Assembly (NCBI RefSeq): GCF_002994745.2
Contig: NC_037094.1
Coordinates: 67,690,819-67,754,818 of the forward strand
Direction of reading: 5' to 3'
Source of the DNA: Rosa chinensis
Lineage: Eukaryota > Streptophyta > Magnoliopsida > Rosales > Rosaceae
Length of the DNA: 64,000 bases
Positions 1 to 11,111 of this stretch are shown here, one piece after another. Each line of letters begins with the position of its first letter. The first letter of the stretch is position 1. A model generated the notes under the pieces. The model was not told the DNA's origin, made no database searches, and saw only the letters and a list, made by a program, of their open reading frames with translations. The translations under genes were made by a program, and so were the position numbers.

Positions 1-2273
1 CTCATGCTCTTTCTCTCAGCTTGCTCAGTTTTCTCCCTTTGTTCTATGAGTGTGGCATAACGATGCATTTCCCGTTTCGCAACAGTTAGCATTATGAAAG
101 TGTAACTGAAGATGAAGACACCCATTGTAGCAATCATCACAAAAATGAGGATAAGTGAAGCACTGCAATGGTTATGAACAAAGTTCATTAACTCTCTCTC
201 CCTGGGAGCCAGTACATAAACCTGAAACTCAAGATATAGTTTATGATCATTAATATAGGCTGTATGTGCTGTGCTCTCCATAATATCAAATTCTACTTTA
301 AAAATTAAAATTACTTTAGGTTTTAGAAGATTAAAACTTACATTATGCTCGATACGTTTGATGATTCCTATTAATAGACTAGAAAGTACCAGCACACTTG
401 TAACCTGCACTAATCGAATTCAATTTAGTTCACATGAAGATAAAAGACAGATCAATATAATGAGAGAGCAATAAACAAATTGTGTTATGCGTGGATGGGA
501 TGTTACTCTCCATAGTTGCTCCTTTTCTTCTAAGTTAATAGATCATGTTTATAAGATAGAACAAACTAATACTGCAATATATGATTACCATTTTGCAAAT
601 ATTACATCTCCTAAGTGTCATAGTGGATGGGAAGTTAACACAAAAGTAGACATTCTTGTTAAGTTTAGTGATATACAACAATATTTAGAAGAAGAAGAAT
701 TACCAAAAAGATGACAAAAACATGCTGCAACACAGTCAACGAGGGGAGCTTCATTGATCTTCTAGTTGTAAGTACGGCCACCTATAATAAATACAAAACT
801 GAATGTTAGAGAAAAAAATATTCAATACAAAACCATAAACCCCAAATTCCAATAGATTAACATTCACTTTGTATTGAATATTTGTATAGCAGATAGTTAA
901 ATTAAAGTTTAAAATGGCATAAGTTTTCTTGAGAAAAAAATGGCATATAATGTTAAGGCTGCACATGATGTGATGTGCAAGTGTAACAGACCAGTGTATA
1001 TAACTATATATACATTTTCAAAGAAAGAAGTGCATGATAGTTATTACGTATTAGTTGGCTTGTATTCCACATTATACAAAACATCAAAGAGTGGTGATCG
1101 ATGCAGCCTTTACCCTAGCTAGCCCTAAAATTATAAGATTGATATCCAATCCTACATATTTGTGTGTATGTTTTTTTTTGAGTGGAAGACGTCAATAAAA
1201 CCAACACACACACCCATGCAGTGTATCCCAGCATAGCCAGACTAATCACTGCACCGCAGACGCACGAACCATTGGGTGTTTTAACTAACCCAGGTCCCTC
1301 AAATCTGCTGGCCACGGGATGAAGCTGGGATTCGAACTCTAGACCTGGGGGTTCCAGACTAGGCAGCTCGACCAACACACCACACCATGTGGTTATATTT
1401 GTGTGTATGTTGATCAATGACCCGTGAATGAGCGTTAAACACTTACATATATAACTAAATTTAAAGTGCACATACATTTAACATCAAACAAAACTGCATG
1501 TTCAAATAATAATTTCATTAACACCTAAAGCAAATTAGCATGTGGCTGATGCTTCTTTGGTATGTTTCATATAGCCTTCTACAACTCATAAAGAGCTGGA
1601 TCCTAGGGTAATCGTATTTGAGTTCATGTGTGATGTTTGATACCATATATAATGATGGAGAGATGATATTATATGTTATTTTGTTAAAATTACGGATGGA
1701 TAGAACTAAATAAACAATAGCATGCCAAATTTGTAAGTAATGGCCGCGTGCCAAAATAGTTAATATGAGTGGGTCATTCATCAACGTATACTGGAACATT
1801 TTTTCACTAATAAATGAGGGTTGGAGAGCTCTAAATTCTCTCGTTTAACCAAAACACAAGAAAAAAATTAAGTCCGTAAATACGTTGATTAATGGCGCGC
1901 CACTGATGGTCTGAAATCAGTTATATAATATCGATTATCGAACATAGAATCACACATTAACTCAAATACGATTCCCCTAGCATCGTGCTCTCTATATTTG
2001 ACTTATAGAAGGAGGCTACAAAAACATACCAAAGGATTCGGAAATTGAAGGAATGCAAAACGGTCTTGAAACACTAAAGAGTAGATATATATATGATCTC
2101 ATATTTTGTTTTGTTAGTTTTTCTTTCATTCCTTATGCTTCCATTACAAAAAGATTATGAAAATCTTTTACTTTAAATGAAGAAATCTCGTAGATCATCA
2201 TGGATTATGTGCATTCATGGGGTCATCATGTTACAGTGAAGAAAATTCTCGGAAAACGAATGAGCAGATTCAT
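1..2273 (-). CDS. CKI1-like sensor histidine kinase, 5' part (runs off the left edge)
   Basis: Partial gene reading leftward; the kinase core lies outside the window. Proposed coding exons: 2235-2273 (13 codons from an ATG just after a pyrimidine-rich AG acceptor), 342-404 (21 codons, hydrophobic) and 1-221, all joined in phase 0. The last exon has a second membrane span followed by a charged helix containing EQREKTEQAERKSM. This resembles the stretch just before the phospho-acceptor His domain in CKI1-type histidine kinases. The family signals through phosphorelay to HPt proteins and response regulators, usually from a membrane. Odd point: only about 15-20 residues separate the two hydrophobic segments, whereas CKI1 proteins have a large extracellular domain. 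The gene may be a short form, may have missed exons, or may be decayed. Exon 1-221 is fairly sure, the first two exons less so. Confidence 0.5.
1171..1394 (-). mobile_element. tRNA-derived SINE with target-site duplication
   Basis: About 224 bp in reverse orientation. The poly-A tail appears as T9 at 1171-1179. The head has a Pol III B-box-like GAGTTCGAATCC, with an A-box-like stretch about 35 bp upstream of it. A 15-bp direct repeat, ATATTTGTGTGTATG, flanks it at 1156-1170 and 1395-1409, as expected for LINE-dependent insertion. It lies inside the long second intron proposed for the histidine kinase gene. It looks like the Au-type plant SINEs, but I cannot assign the family with certainty. 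Confidence 0.75.
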
Positions 2274-2655
2274 CTAAAAAACTGAAAGGAAGCCATACAT
2301 ATGATCATCGATGGATGCAACCAAGAAAAGAAAAAGTAAACAAAGCAATTGCGAAAACGAAAACAGTAAACCAATTAAGCAATTCCTTTTGGCTACTACG
2401 ATTTAACTACTAGCAAGAAAAAGCAAATATATGAGTGAGAGAAAGAACAGACAAGCGAGCGGGACAGAAATATCTGACCTGAATTAAGAATTGAGATTGC
2501 GCCGAGCAGAATGGTAGGGACTAGAGACTGATGATGAAGACAGACGACGACGTATAATCTGGGATTCCTCCTCTTCCGTAATCTAGGCCGGTTTTCTTTT
2601 CTTCTCTTTTAGGGCAAAACGCAGGTTTTTCTGTGAATTTCTCCCCGGCTTATAT
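2274..2655 (-). promoter_or_regulatory. Putative 5' leader exon, first intron and core promoter of the histidine kinase gene
   Basis: Reading leftward there is a possible TATA (ATATAAG, about 2649-2655). It is followed by a GC-richer, purine-rich leader ending at a CAG/GT donor at 2479/2478, then an intron whose pyrimidine tract and AG lie directly before the ATG at 2273. All of this is inferred from composition and splice signals. The copia element starting at 2662 abuts this block. Confidence 0.3.
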
Positions 2656-2661
2656 CTCTCT

Positions 2662-3425
2662 TGTTGATGTTGTCTTCACTTGAAGGCATAGCAGCCGAAA
2701 GAATTGAAGACTTTTTGGAGTGGGTAGCCACATGTTTTGCATCCCATGTTTGCATGTGCCAAGTCTAATAATACATATGTGGACAAGGCAATTATGGAGC
2801 AGCTGCATAAAGCCATGGAAAGAGAATATATGGCAGCTGGAAAGTAGAGAAAGAGTCAAAAAGCTTGTTGAATTTGGCAGCCTAGTGTTGGTATTCATGA
2901 TGACTGCGTGTGCTAGACATAGCACATAATTATAGACAGAATTGGGGCATTGCAGCCGTATGGGAAAATAATGAGAGGAACGTGAAGCAGAGAGAAGCAG
3001 AAGGGAGAAACAAATTGATAGCCATCCTTGAATACTCATAAGCCTTCCTATTCTTGTTGGTGACTTAGCTACTCCATAGTTGAAGCTTCTTAAGCTTAGT
3101 TGTTGGTGTTGCTATGTATTGTATATGAGAAGTAAGAATTCTTCTTCTTCTCTATTTGAATCAAAGGAGAGTTAATAGGTTTGGGTGTATTGGGGATTTG
3201 GGTAGAGAGAGTTGTTCATAAACTCTAATTGTATGTTTCTCCAAATTGATCATAGTGGAATATCTTGCCGGCTCCGTAAGTGGATGTAGTTCAATCACAC
3301 TGATTGAGTGAACCACTATAAATCTTGGTGTTTCTTTGTGGTTTGCAAATAAGTTGTTTTATTTTGCTTTGTTTGTTACTGTTGAATTCATATCAATACC
3401 TTGTTTGTTACGCTTCCGCACAACA
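2662..3425 (+). repeat. 5' LTR of copia-1
   Basis: 764 bp, TG...CA ends. Appears identical to 7619-8382. Spurious ORFs occur in both copies at the same offset. Confidence 0.97.
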
Positions 3426-3428
3426 AAC

Positions 3429-3440
3429 TGGTATCAGAGC
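3429..3440 (+). other. Primer-binding site of copia-1
   Basis: TGGTATCAGAGC, the complement of the 3' end of plant initiator tRNA-Met, three bases after the 5' LTR. Confidence 0.95.
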
Positions 3441-3471
3441 TCCGGTTCTGAATTTGGGAGTTGTGTATTGA

Positions 3472-6400
3472 TTGGATTCAATGGTTGACACAAAGAAAAA
3501 TTCGAGTTCGGGTTCATCGTCGTCGACTACTAGGCCATCAATTGGCAATGCCAAATTTGAAGTTGAGAAGTTTGATGGAACAAACAATTTTGGCATGTGG
3601 CAGTGTGAGATGATGGACGTCTTGTGTCAACAAGAATTGGATATAGCTCTTGAAGACAAACCAGAAGATATGAGTGAGAAGGAGTGGAAGCAGATTAATA
3701 AGTGGGCTTGTGGTTCTATCAGATTGTGCCTTGCAAAGGATATGAAGTTCTTTATCATGAAAGAAACTTCGGCAAAACAGCTGTGGAAGAAATTGGAAGA
3801 CCAATACATGATCAAGAGTGCTGAAAACCGGTTTCACCTGAAGAGGCGGCTTTTCCGATTCAATTATCGGCAAGGTATTTCTATGTCTGAACACATCAGT
3901 GATTTCAATAAGATACTTGCAGATTTGGCTAATTTAGATGTGCAAATTAGTGATGAGGATAAGGCTTTGTGTTTGCTAAATTCTCTCCCTGACGAGTATG
4001 AGCATTTGATTACAACTTTGTTGCATGGAAAAGAATTTGTGAAATTTGATGATGTGTGTAATTCATTGATAAATAATGAGTGTCGAAAGAAGGAGAAGCA
4101 ATTGCAGAAAGTGACAGGTGAAGCACTTGTAGTAAGAGGAAGATCTAGAGATAGAAATTTTGGTGGAAAAAGAGGTAATTCTCGTTCCAAGTCAAGAGGC
4201 AAATTTCCTGCAAAAGATGAGTGTGCTTTTTGTCACCAAAAGGGGCATTGGAAGAAAGATTGTCCCAAGTTGAAGACTAGAGACAAGAAGGGTTCTGAAG
4301 TGAATGTTGCAAAATCTGAAGATGATGATGATTTTGGTTTTGCATTGAGTTGTTCATCTACCTTTGATGATGTTAAAGAGGATGAGATTGATTTTGCTTT
4401 GGCAAGCTCATCTTCACTTGATTACTCTGAGAAATGGATTCTGGATTCGGGTTGTACACACCACATGTGTCCTAACAAGGAATGGTTCTCTACTTTAAGA
4501 GAACTAAATGGTGGAGTAGTTTTGATGGGAGATGATAGTCCTTGCAGAACTAGAGGGATTGGTACAATTCGTCTAAAAATGCATGATGGGGTTGTTAGAG
4601 AATTGACAGATGTTCGGTATGTTCCGAACTTGAAGAAAAATCTTATCTCTTTGGGAACTTTAGAATCAAAGGGTCTTACAATCACATTGAAGAATGGAGT
4701 TGCCAGAGTTGTGTCAGGTTCACTTGTGATGATGAGAGGTACTAGAGATAGAAACTTGTATTTTCTACAAGGGAGTACAGTGACAAGTGAAACAGCAATT
4801 TCTGAGACTACAGATGATGCAGATACTACCAGATTATGGCATATGCGTCTTGGACATGCTGGTGAGAAAGCAATGCAGGGATTAGTGAAGCAAGGTTTGT
4901 TGAAGGGTGCAAAGACTTGCAAATTGGAATTTTGTGAACATTGTGTATTGGGAAAGCAGACTAGAGTGAAGTTTGGTACTGCAGTTCATCAGACTAAAGG
5001 TGCTCTAGACTATGTTCACACAGATGTGTGGGGACCTACCAAAACTGCATCTTTGGGAGGTAAACACTACTATGTCTCTTTTGTTGATGACTTCTCTAGA
5101 AGAGTATGGGTGTATACCATGAAGCATAAAGATGAAGTCTTAGATATATTTGTGAAGTGGAAGAAGATGATTGAGACTCAGACAGGTCGGAAAATTAAGA
5201 GACTCAGATCAGATAATGGTGGTGAATACAAGTCTGATCCATTCTTGAAGTTATGTCAAGATGAGGGCATTGTGAGACACTTCACAGTTAGAGAGACACC
5301 GCAACAAAATGGGGTGGCAGAGCGCATGAATCGTACTTTACTAGAGAAAGTTCGATGTATGTTGTCTAATGCTGGATTAGGCAAAGAGTTTTGGGCTGAG
5401 GCAGTTACATATGCAGGCCATCTCATCAACAGGTTGCCTACTGCTGCAAATGAGGGTAAAACGCCCATGGAGGTATGGTCTGGAAAACCTGCTACTGATT
5501 ATCATTACTTACATATTTTTGGTTGTCCTGCTTATTTTCATGTCAGGGAAAGCAAGCTTGATCCGAGAGCCAAGAAAGCTATTTTCTTGGGATTTAATGA
5601 TGGTGTGAAGGGATTTAGGCTTTGGTGTCCAGATGTGAGGAAAGTTATTGTAAGCAGAGATGTGACATTCGATGAGGCTGTTATGGTTAATCAGAGTGAG
5701 CAGACTGATTCTCAAAAACAGAAGATGACCATAGAGAGTTTGAAGCAGGTGGAGTTTAAAGAAAAAGTTGATGAAACTCCAATTGATCCAGGTAGTCCTA
5801 CAGTTGAGCTAGATGATTCTACAAATGAAGATTCAAGTATTGAAGTAGACGCTCAAGCTCAAGAGTCTCCACAGCAACATGGACCTATTGCACTTAGAAA
5901 AGGAAAAAGAAATGCTCCAAAGCCGGCTTGGCTAAATGATATGGTAACTTATGCACTTCCAATTATTGAAGAAGAAATTCCTTCTACCTATGAAGAAGCT
6001 GTGATACATGCAGATAGTGTAGAATGGGAAAAAGCAATGGATGAAGAGATGAAGTCTCTTCACAAGAACAAGACTTGGGAGTTGGTTCAGTTACCACATG
6101 GGAAGAGAGCAATTGGCTGCAAATGGGTATTTGCTAAAAAGGAAGGATCTCGATACAAGGCTAGATTGGTAGCTAAAGGCTATGCACAAAAAGAAGGAAT
6201 AGACTACAATGAGGTATTTTCTCCTGTTGTGAAGCATTCTTCTATTCGTATTCTATTAGCCTTGGTTGCACATTTTGATCTTGAGTTAGCACAACTTGAT
6301 GTCAAAACTGCATTTTTACATGGTGAATTGAAAGAAGAGATCTATATGACTCAGCCAGATGGTTTCAAAGTTGCTGGTAAGGAAAAATTGGTTTGCAAAC

Positions 6401-7530
6401 TGCATAAATCATTGTATGGTTTGAAACAGTCTCCAAGACAGTGGTATAAGCGGTTTGATAAATTTATGTTTGGTCAGAAGTACACTAGGAGTCTTTATGA
6501 TCCATGTGTTTACTTTCGCAAGCTACATGATGGGAGCTTCATTTATTTGCTCTTATATGTTGATGATATGCTAATTGCATCTAAGAGCAAGGTGGAAATT
6601 GAAAAATTAAAATCACAGTTGAGTGGTGAATTTGAAATGAAGGACTTGGGAGAAGCTAAGAAGATTTTGGGCATGGAAATTGAAAGAGATAGATCGAAAG
6701 GCAAGGTTTGTTTGTCACAAAAACAATATTTGAAGAAGATACTACAGCGGTTTGGCATGGTTGATAAATCTAAACCTATAAGTACACCACTTGCCTCTCA
6801 TTTCAAGCTTAAATCTTCTATGTCTCCTAGCACTGATGATGATAGGAAATATATGGCTAAAGTTCCTTATGCTAGTGCTGTTGGTAGCTTGATGTATTGT
6901 ATGGTGTGTACTAGACCTGACATTTCACAGGCTTTAAGTGTGGTGAGCAGATATATGCATAACCCAGGAAAAAGTCATTGGCAAGCAGTGAAATGGATTC
7001 TACGGTATATTCTTGGTACTGTGGATGTTGGAATTGTGTTTCAGCAGGATAAGATGAGTCAGTGTGTTGTTGGGTATGTGGACTCTGATTTCGCAGGTGA
7101 TTTGGATAAGTGCCGATCTACTACAGCTTATGTGTTTACTCTTGCTAGTGGAGCGGTGAGTTGGAAGTCGAACTTGCAATCTACTATTGCTTTGTCGACT
7201 ACAGAAGCTGAATACATGGCGGTAACAGAGGGTGCAAAAGAAGCAGTTTGGCTTCGTGGTTTGCTTGAGGACTTGGGAATAATTCAAGATTATGTGGATC
7301 TCTATTGTGATAGTCAGAGTGCTATTCATTTGGCAGAGAACCAGGTTACTCATGCTCGCACTAAACATATCAATGTCAAATTTCACAAGATTCGTCAACT
7401 GGTGGAGGATGGTGATATAGAGCTCCTGAAAGTTGGAACTGAAGACAACCCTGCTGATATGTTGACCAAACCAGTTCCATTGAGCAAGTTCAAGCATTGC
7501 TTGAACTTGATTGGTGTTCGTAAAATTTGA
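3472..7530 (+). CDS. copia-1 gag-pol polyprotein (1352 aa)
   Basis: One intact frame for all retrotransposon proteins. In order: gag (UBN2-like region, about residues 20-210); CCHC zinc knuckle CAFCHQKGHWKKDC near residue 251; aspartic protease with WILDSG near 322; integrase zinc region (H..H..C..C, about 455-495) and catalytic core with HTDVWGP (about 512), SDNGGEY and the NGVAERMNRT helix (about 610); reverse transcriptase with KARLVAKGY and YVDDML (about 1028); RNase H with DSDFAGD (about 1202). Length fits a complete copia polyprotein. No stop or frameshift is present, so the element could be autonomous. The start at 3472 lies 47 bases after the LTR, as expected for a short leader. Confidence 0.96.
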   Translation: MDSMVDTKKNSSSGSSSSTTRPSIGNAKFEVEKFDGTNNFGMWQCEMMDVLCQQELDIALEDKPEDMSEKEWKQINKWACGSIRLCLAKDMKFFIMKETSAKQLWKKLEDQYMIKSAENRFHLKRRLFRFNYRQGISMSEHISDFNKILADLANLDVQISDEDKALCLLNSLPDEYEHLITTLLHGKEFVKFDDVCNSLINNECRKKEKQLQKVTGEALVVRGRSRDRNFGGKRGNSRSKSRGKFPAKDECAFCHQKGHWKKDCPKLKTRDKKGSEVNVAKSEDDDDFGFALSCSSTFDDVKEDEIDFALASSSSLDYSEKWILDSGCTHHMCPNKEWFSTLRELNGGVVLMGDDSPCRTRGIGTIRLKMHDGVVRELTDVRYVPNLKKNLISLGTLESKGLTITLKNGVARVVSGSLVMMRGTRDRNLYFLQGSTVTSETAISETTDDADTTRLWHMRLGHAGEKAMQGLVKQGLLKGAKTCKLEFCEHCVLGKQTRVKFGTAVHQTKGALDYVHTDVWGPTKTASLGGKHYYVSFVDDFSRRVWVYTMKHKDEVLDIFVKWKKMIETQTGRKIKRLRSDNGGEYKSDPFLKLCQDEGIVRHFTVRETPQQNGVAERMNRTLLEKVRCMLSNAGLGKEFWAEAVTYAGHLINRLPTAANEGKTPMEVWSGKPATDYHYLHIFGCPAYFHVRESKLDPRAKKAIFLGFNDGVKGFRLWCPDVRKVIVSRDVTFDEAVMVNQSEQTDSQKQKMTIESLKQVEFKEKVDETPIDPGSPTVELDDSTNEDSSIEVDAQAQESPQQHGPIALRKGKRNAPKPAWLNDMVTYALPIIEEEIPSTYEEAVIHADSVEWEKAMDEEMKSLHKNKTWELVQLPHGKRAIGCKWVFAKKEGSRYKARLVAKGYAQKEGIDYNEVFSPVVKHSSIRILLALVAHFDLELAQLDVKTAFLHGELKEEIYMTQPDGFKVAGKEKLVCKLHKSLYGLKQSPRQWYKRFDKFMFGQKYTRSLYDPCVYFRKLHDGSFIYLLLYVDDMLIASKSKVEIEKLKSQLSGEFEMKDLGEAKKILGMEIERDRSKGKVCLSQKQYLKKILQRFGMVDKSKPISTPLASHFKLKSSMSPSTDDDRKYMAKVPYASAVGSLMYCMVCTRPDISQALSVVSRYMHNPGKSHWQAVKWILRYILGTVDVGIVFQQDKMSQCVVGYVDSDFAGDLDKCRSTTAYVFTLASGAVSWKSNLQSTIALSTTEAEYMAVTEGAKEAVWLRGLLEDLGIIQDYVDLYCDSQSAIHLAENQVTHARTKHINVKFHKIRQLVEDGDIELLKVGTEDNPADMLTKPVPLSKFKHCLNLIGVRKI

Positions 7531-7607
7531 TCTTCCCTACGGGGATGTTGGAGCGGCAAATTGGTATATGATATTCTACTTGTGATGTTATTGTATCAAG
7601 TGAAGCC

Positions 7608-7618
7608 AAGGTGGAGAT
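7608..7618 (+). other. Polypurine tract of copia-1
   Basis: AAGGTGGAGAT immediately before the 3' LTR; primes plus-strand DNA synthesis in this class of element. Confidence 0.85.
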
Positions 7619-8382
7619 TGTTGATGTTGTCTTCACTTGAAGGCATAGCAGCCGAAAGAATTGAAGACTTTTTGGAGTGGGTAGCCACATGTTTTGCATC
7701 CCATGTTTGCATGTGCCAAGTCTAATAATACATATGTGGACAAGGCAATTATGGAGCAGCTGCATAAAGCCATGGAAAGAGAATATATGGCAGCTGGAAA
7801 GTAGAGAAAGAGTCAAAAAGCTTGTTGAATTTGGCAGCCTAGTGTTGGTATTCATGATGACTGCGTGTGCTAGACATAGCACATAATTATAGACAGAATT
7901 GGGGCATTGCAGCCGTATGGGAAAATAATGAGAGGAACGTGAAGCAGAGAGAAGCAGAAGGGAGAAACAAATTGATAGCCATCCTTGAATACTCATAAGC
8001 CTTCCTATTCTTGTTGGTGACTTAGCTACTCCATAGTTGAAGCTTCTTAAGCTTAGTTGTTGGTGTTGCTATGTATTGTATATGAGAAGTAAGAATTCTT
8101 CTTCTTCTCTATTTGAATCAAAGGAGAGTTAATAGGTTTGGGTGTATTGGGGATTTGGGTAGAGAGAGTTGTTCATAAACTCTAATTGTATGTTTCTCCA
8201 AATTGATCATAGTGGAATATCTTGCCGGCTCCGTAAGTGGATGTAGTTCAATCACACTGATTGAGTGAACCACTATAAATCTTGGTGTTTCTTTGTGGTT
8301 TGCAAATAAGTTGTTTTATTTTGCTTTGTTTGTTACTGTTGAATTCATATCAATACCTTGTTTGTTACGCTTCCGCACAACA
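7619..8382 (+). repeat. 3' LTR of copia-1
   Basis: 764 bp, followed by target duplication TCTCT (8383-8387). Confidence 0.97.
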
Positions 8383-8387
8383 TCTCT

Positions 8388-9453
8388 CGCTCTCTGCCTG
8401 AAAATCTTTAGTAGATTTGGCGTCTTAAATATTAGAGAGCATCTTCTGAGACTTCCTTATCAGGTTTCTTTGCGTTCACAATATTAGAGATTTCCATTAC
8501 CGGGTCTTGCTTGGCTTGATATGGAACTTTATCACTTGCAGTTAGCTGAATGTGGTATTGGATTACAGCACATAGAATCCTCGATCGACCAGCATTTGGC
8601 ACTCGGAGATTCCCAGTCGCACACCACGTTTGTTCCATGCAGATGAAGCATATATTCTTATGTTTATCTTCCTTTCTTGTAATTAATTAGACGGAAACAA
8701 AAATTTATAAAGCTTGATTGCACAACTATAAAAACCAGATAACAGAATTAAGCACACAGTTTAGGGTTTGCTTTTCGGTGGTAACGTACGGCTTGCTGGA
8801 ATGGTATACGGAAAATTCCTCAACTTTCAATCTTTCATAAACACAAAATCCCAGCACCCGAAGTTCTTACCAGAACAGAACTTATAATAAAAGTTACAAA
8901 GAGACAAAAAAAAGGTTAAATTTTAATTACGGTGGTTGGTATTTTTCAAATTTGGGAAGAAGAGCAATTTGGCAGGCTCCAATTTATGTATAGCTCAATC
9001 TGCAAGCGTGCATTGATTAGTGATTACACTTCTTGAATAGCCATTACCTCTCCCTTAATAATTGGATACCCACCACCAAAATATTACTGCAGTTTTTGTA
9101 TCTGAAGAAAGACAGAAATTTCTTTAAGCAAGTTCTTTTATAGACTACAAACCCTAATTCTAATTAAACTAGGAAAGCATAAAACTAGAAAGTAAAAATA
9201 TATGTAATAACTAAATAATTCTCGGTTACTCCACAATATGGTCCCGGACCATGAAGGTGAGCTTCTAAGCCTCACTGACTGACCATGAGCTTTTGCGCCG
9301 TAACCACCAGGGTTCTAATTCACAAATAAAAACTTGACACATGTCGTCTAACTGTTATATATGATCGCTTTCAATTAAGGATAAAAATGGAAAGTCATCG
9401 TAAAAATCATTACGCCGCAACATTTTTTATTCTGACATATGCATGTTTTTTAT
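8388..9453. other. Intergenic DNA, no gene seen
   Basis: AT-rich, only short chance ORFs. The first 250 bp are probably the displaced upstream region of the histidine kinase gene. A short palindrome, ATGGTCCCGGACCAT, lies near 9238-9252. Confidence 0.5.
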
Positions 9454-9850
9454 GAACAATTCTTAGGTTCACGAGCATATTCACTTTATTGTCGATTAAC
9501 ATATTTTTATTTAATAAATTTATAATCCAACAGTCTATATCTTAAATAAGCCTTTAAAGATCATCTCTGTAAAAAATCAATCGAATAAAAAAATGTTTAA
9601 TTATCTAATTGAATCAAACAAATAGATTGTTCTAACAGCACTTACTACTATTATGATGAATAGTCCATGTATTTCATATAAATGAATAACTAAAAAGTCA
9701 TCAATTTGATTGGTTTTTTACAGAACTAATCTTTGTATTACGTTATACAACATAAATGGTCGGATTAGAAAATTATAAAGTTATTATACCTTAATCACAA
9801 AAGAGGGTGAATATGCTCATTCATCCAAGGAGTGAATATAAGAATTGTTT
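9454..9850. mobile_element. MULE-like MITE, 397 bp
   Basis: The ends form an imperfect terminal inverted repeat (GAACAATTCTTA at the left, AAACAATTCTTA as complement of the right), followed inside on both arms by GAGCATATTCAC after a length-variable spacer. Flanking 9-mers GTTTTTTAT (9445-9453) and GTTTTTCAT (9851-9859) agree at 8 of 9 positions, the duplication size of Mutator-like elements. Non-coding. Confidence 0.55.
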
Positions 9851-9859
9851 GTTTTTCAT

Positions 9860-10458
9860 TCATGCGTCAAATCATATTGTTGGTTTGACCATCTTACTGA
9901 AAATTTTCAGTTTCTCTAGTTGTAGTGAATAGTGAGTCTACTAGAAATTTGGAGTGTCCTAGAGTGGGAACTCATACTTAGCACTTCGATGTACTTGTGA
10001 TTTTCTAGTGATAATCACAACGCTGACGTTCTATGGTGAGTAGGCTAGGGAATTGAGGTCTCTATAATCTAATTAATCGAGTAAATTGACGACGTACTTG
10101 AAAGTCGTTGAATTGGCAATTGAGAGCACCTCTTTCTCAAATAGCTAGAAAATACTCATTGCTCAGACAATTTAGGGATAACAAAAAATAAACAGAAAAC
10201 AGTTGAAATTAACAGGTTCAACTTCTCATAGAGCCAAACCAGTATCAATCTCTTACATCTAATTAGCTCTACTTAATGACATACAGTAACTAATACACCC
10301 TTTCAAAAAAAAGGAAAAAAAAAAAAAACTTATACACGTACAACAATCACATTCTTCATGTCCTGAATTACGCAAATTTACTACAAACTTCACCATAACT
10401 AGCAAATTGTACTACATTGCATGTTGGCGTGTTGGTTGGTTTATGTGGTACTTCATAT
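9860..10458. other. Intergenic DNA / 3' flank of the PADRE gene
   Basis: No coding potential seen. An A-rich run lies at about 10307-10328. The last part probably holds the 3' UTR of the leftward PADRE gene. Confidence 0.4.
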
Positions 10459-11058
10459 CTACCACTTGAACATAAGGTACCAATGAGACAGCTTCTTCTC
10501 AACCTTCTTCTCCTTAATGGTATCCAAATTAGGCTTCCAAGTAGCCTTGCCGGAAAGCTGCCTAGTCAAAAATTCTGGCCTCGCATCCAAACTTTCCTCC
10601 ATGTCAAACTCCGGCAGATACGACCTCACCACCTCTGATTCTGACGTCCTCTCCATGCTATATTCCTTCTTTGGCAACACAAAAGCATGTGCATCTCCTG
10701 CAGGGCATATCCTTGCAAACAGAGGCAAGAATTTCAGTGATGATGATCTTGATCGTAAAAGTGAATTTGCACTTGAAAGAACACCGCGAATATCTTCGGA
10801 TGACATTGACAATGGTTTCCCTCGCTTCATTGGAAACATTAAGTAAATCTTTTTCTTGTCCAGCTTTGTATCTGCGGGTAATGGGATTGGTCTTTTTGCT
10901 GAGACAGCTGCCCGGAATTCGACCACTACTTGTTGCGGGTGCTCTAGCATCAGCTCAGCAACTGTTAGATCATGATTATTGAACTCGTGCACCGACCCAT
11001 CCGACAGTATGACTTTTCCAGTGCCATGGACTTGCTTGTGTGACATGGAATTGCCCAT
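10459..11058 (-). CDS. PADRE-domain (DUF4228) protein, 199 aa
   Basis: Single-exon gene, as is usual for this plant family. The protein begins MGNSMS, fitting an N-myristoylation signal (Gly2, Ser6), so it may be membrane-anchored. The PADRE core runs from the N terminus: GTGKVILSDGSVHEF, then TVAELMLEHPQ and a lysine-rich KKKIYLMFP segment near residue 70. The second half is Ser/Arg-rich, and a conserved-looking ARPEFLTRQLSGKATWKP lies near residues 157-175. Members are often induced by stress or pathogens; the biochemical role is unknown. Length is normal for the family. Confidence 0.88.
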   Translation of the reverse strand: MGNSMSHKQVHGTGKVILSDGSVHEFNNHDLTVAELMLEHPQQVVVEFRAAVSAKRPIPLPADTKLDKKKIYLMFPMKRGKPLSMSSEDIRGVLSSANSLLRSRSSSLKFLPLFARICPAGDAHAFVLPKKEYSMERTSESEVVRSYLPEFDMEESLDARPEFLTRQLSGKATWKPNLDTIKEKKVEKKLSHWYLMFKW

Positions 11059-11102
11059 CAGGATTTCGAGAAGTCGATGAACAAAATGTTGAGCTTTCGA
11101 GC

Positions 11103-11111
11103 GTTTTATAA
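11103..11111 (-). promoter_or_regulatory. TATA box of the PADRE gene
   Basis: CTTATAAAACG on the minus strand, about 45 bp upstream of the ATG, giving a very short 5' UTR. Confidence 0.5.

Larger units (their letters stand above)
2662..8382 (+). mobile_element. Complete Ty1/copia LTR retrotransposon (copia-1), 5721 bp
   Basis: All structural parts are present: 764-bp LTRs beginning TGTTG and ending CAACA, a primer-binding site complementary to initiator tRNA-Met, one uninterrupted polyprotein frame, a purine-rich tract before the 3' LTR, and a 5-bp target duplication TCTCT at 2657-2661 and 8383-8387. The LTRs have equal length and I saw no difference on reading them side by side, so insertion looks very recent. 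Gag and pol order (protease, integrase, RT, RNase H) is that of copia; the polyprotein most resembles the Tork/Tnt1 group. It has landed close to the probable promoter of the leftward histidine kinase gene. Confidence 0.97.
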
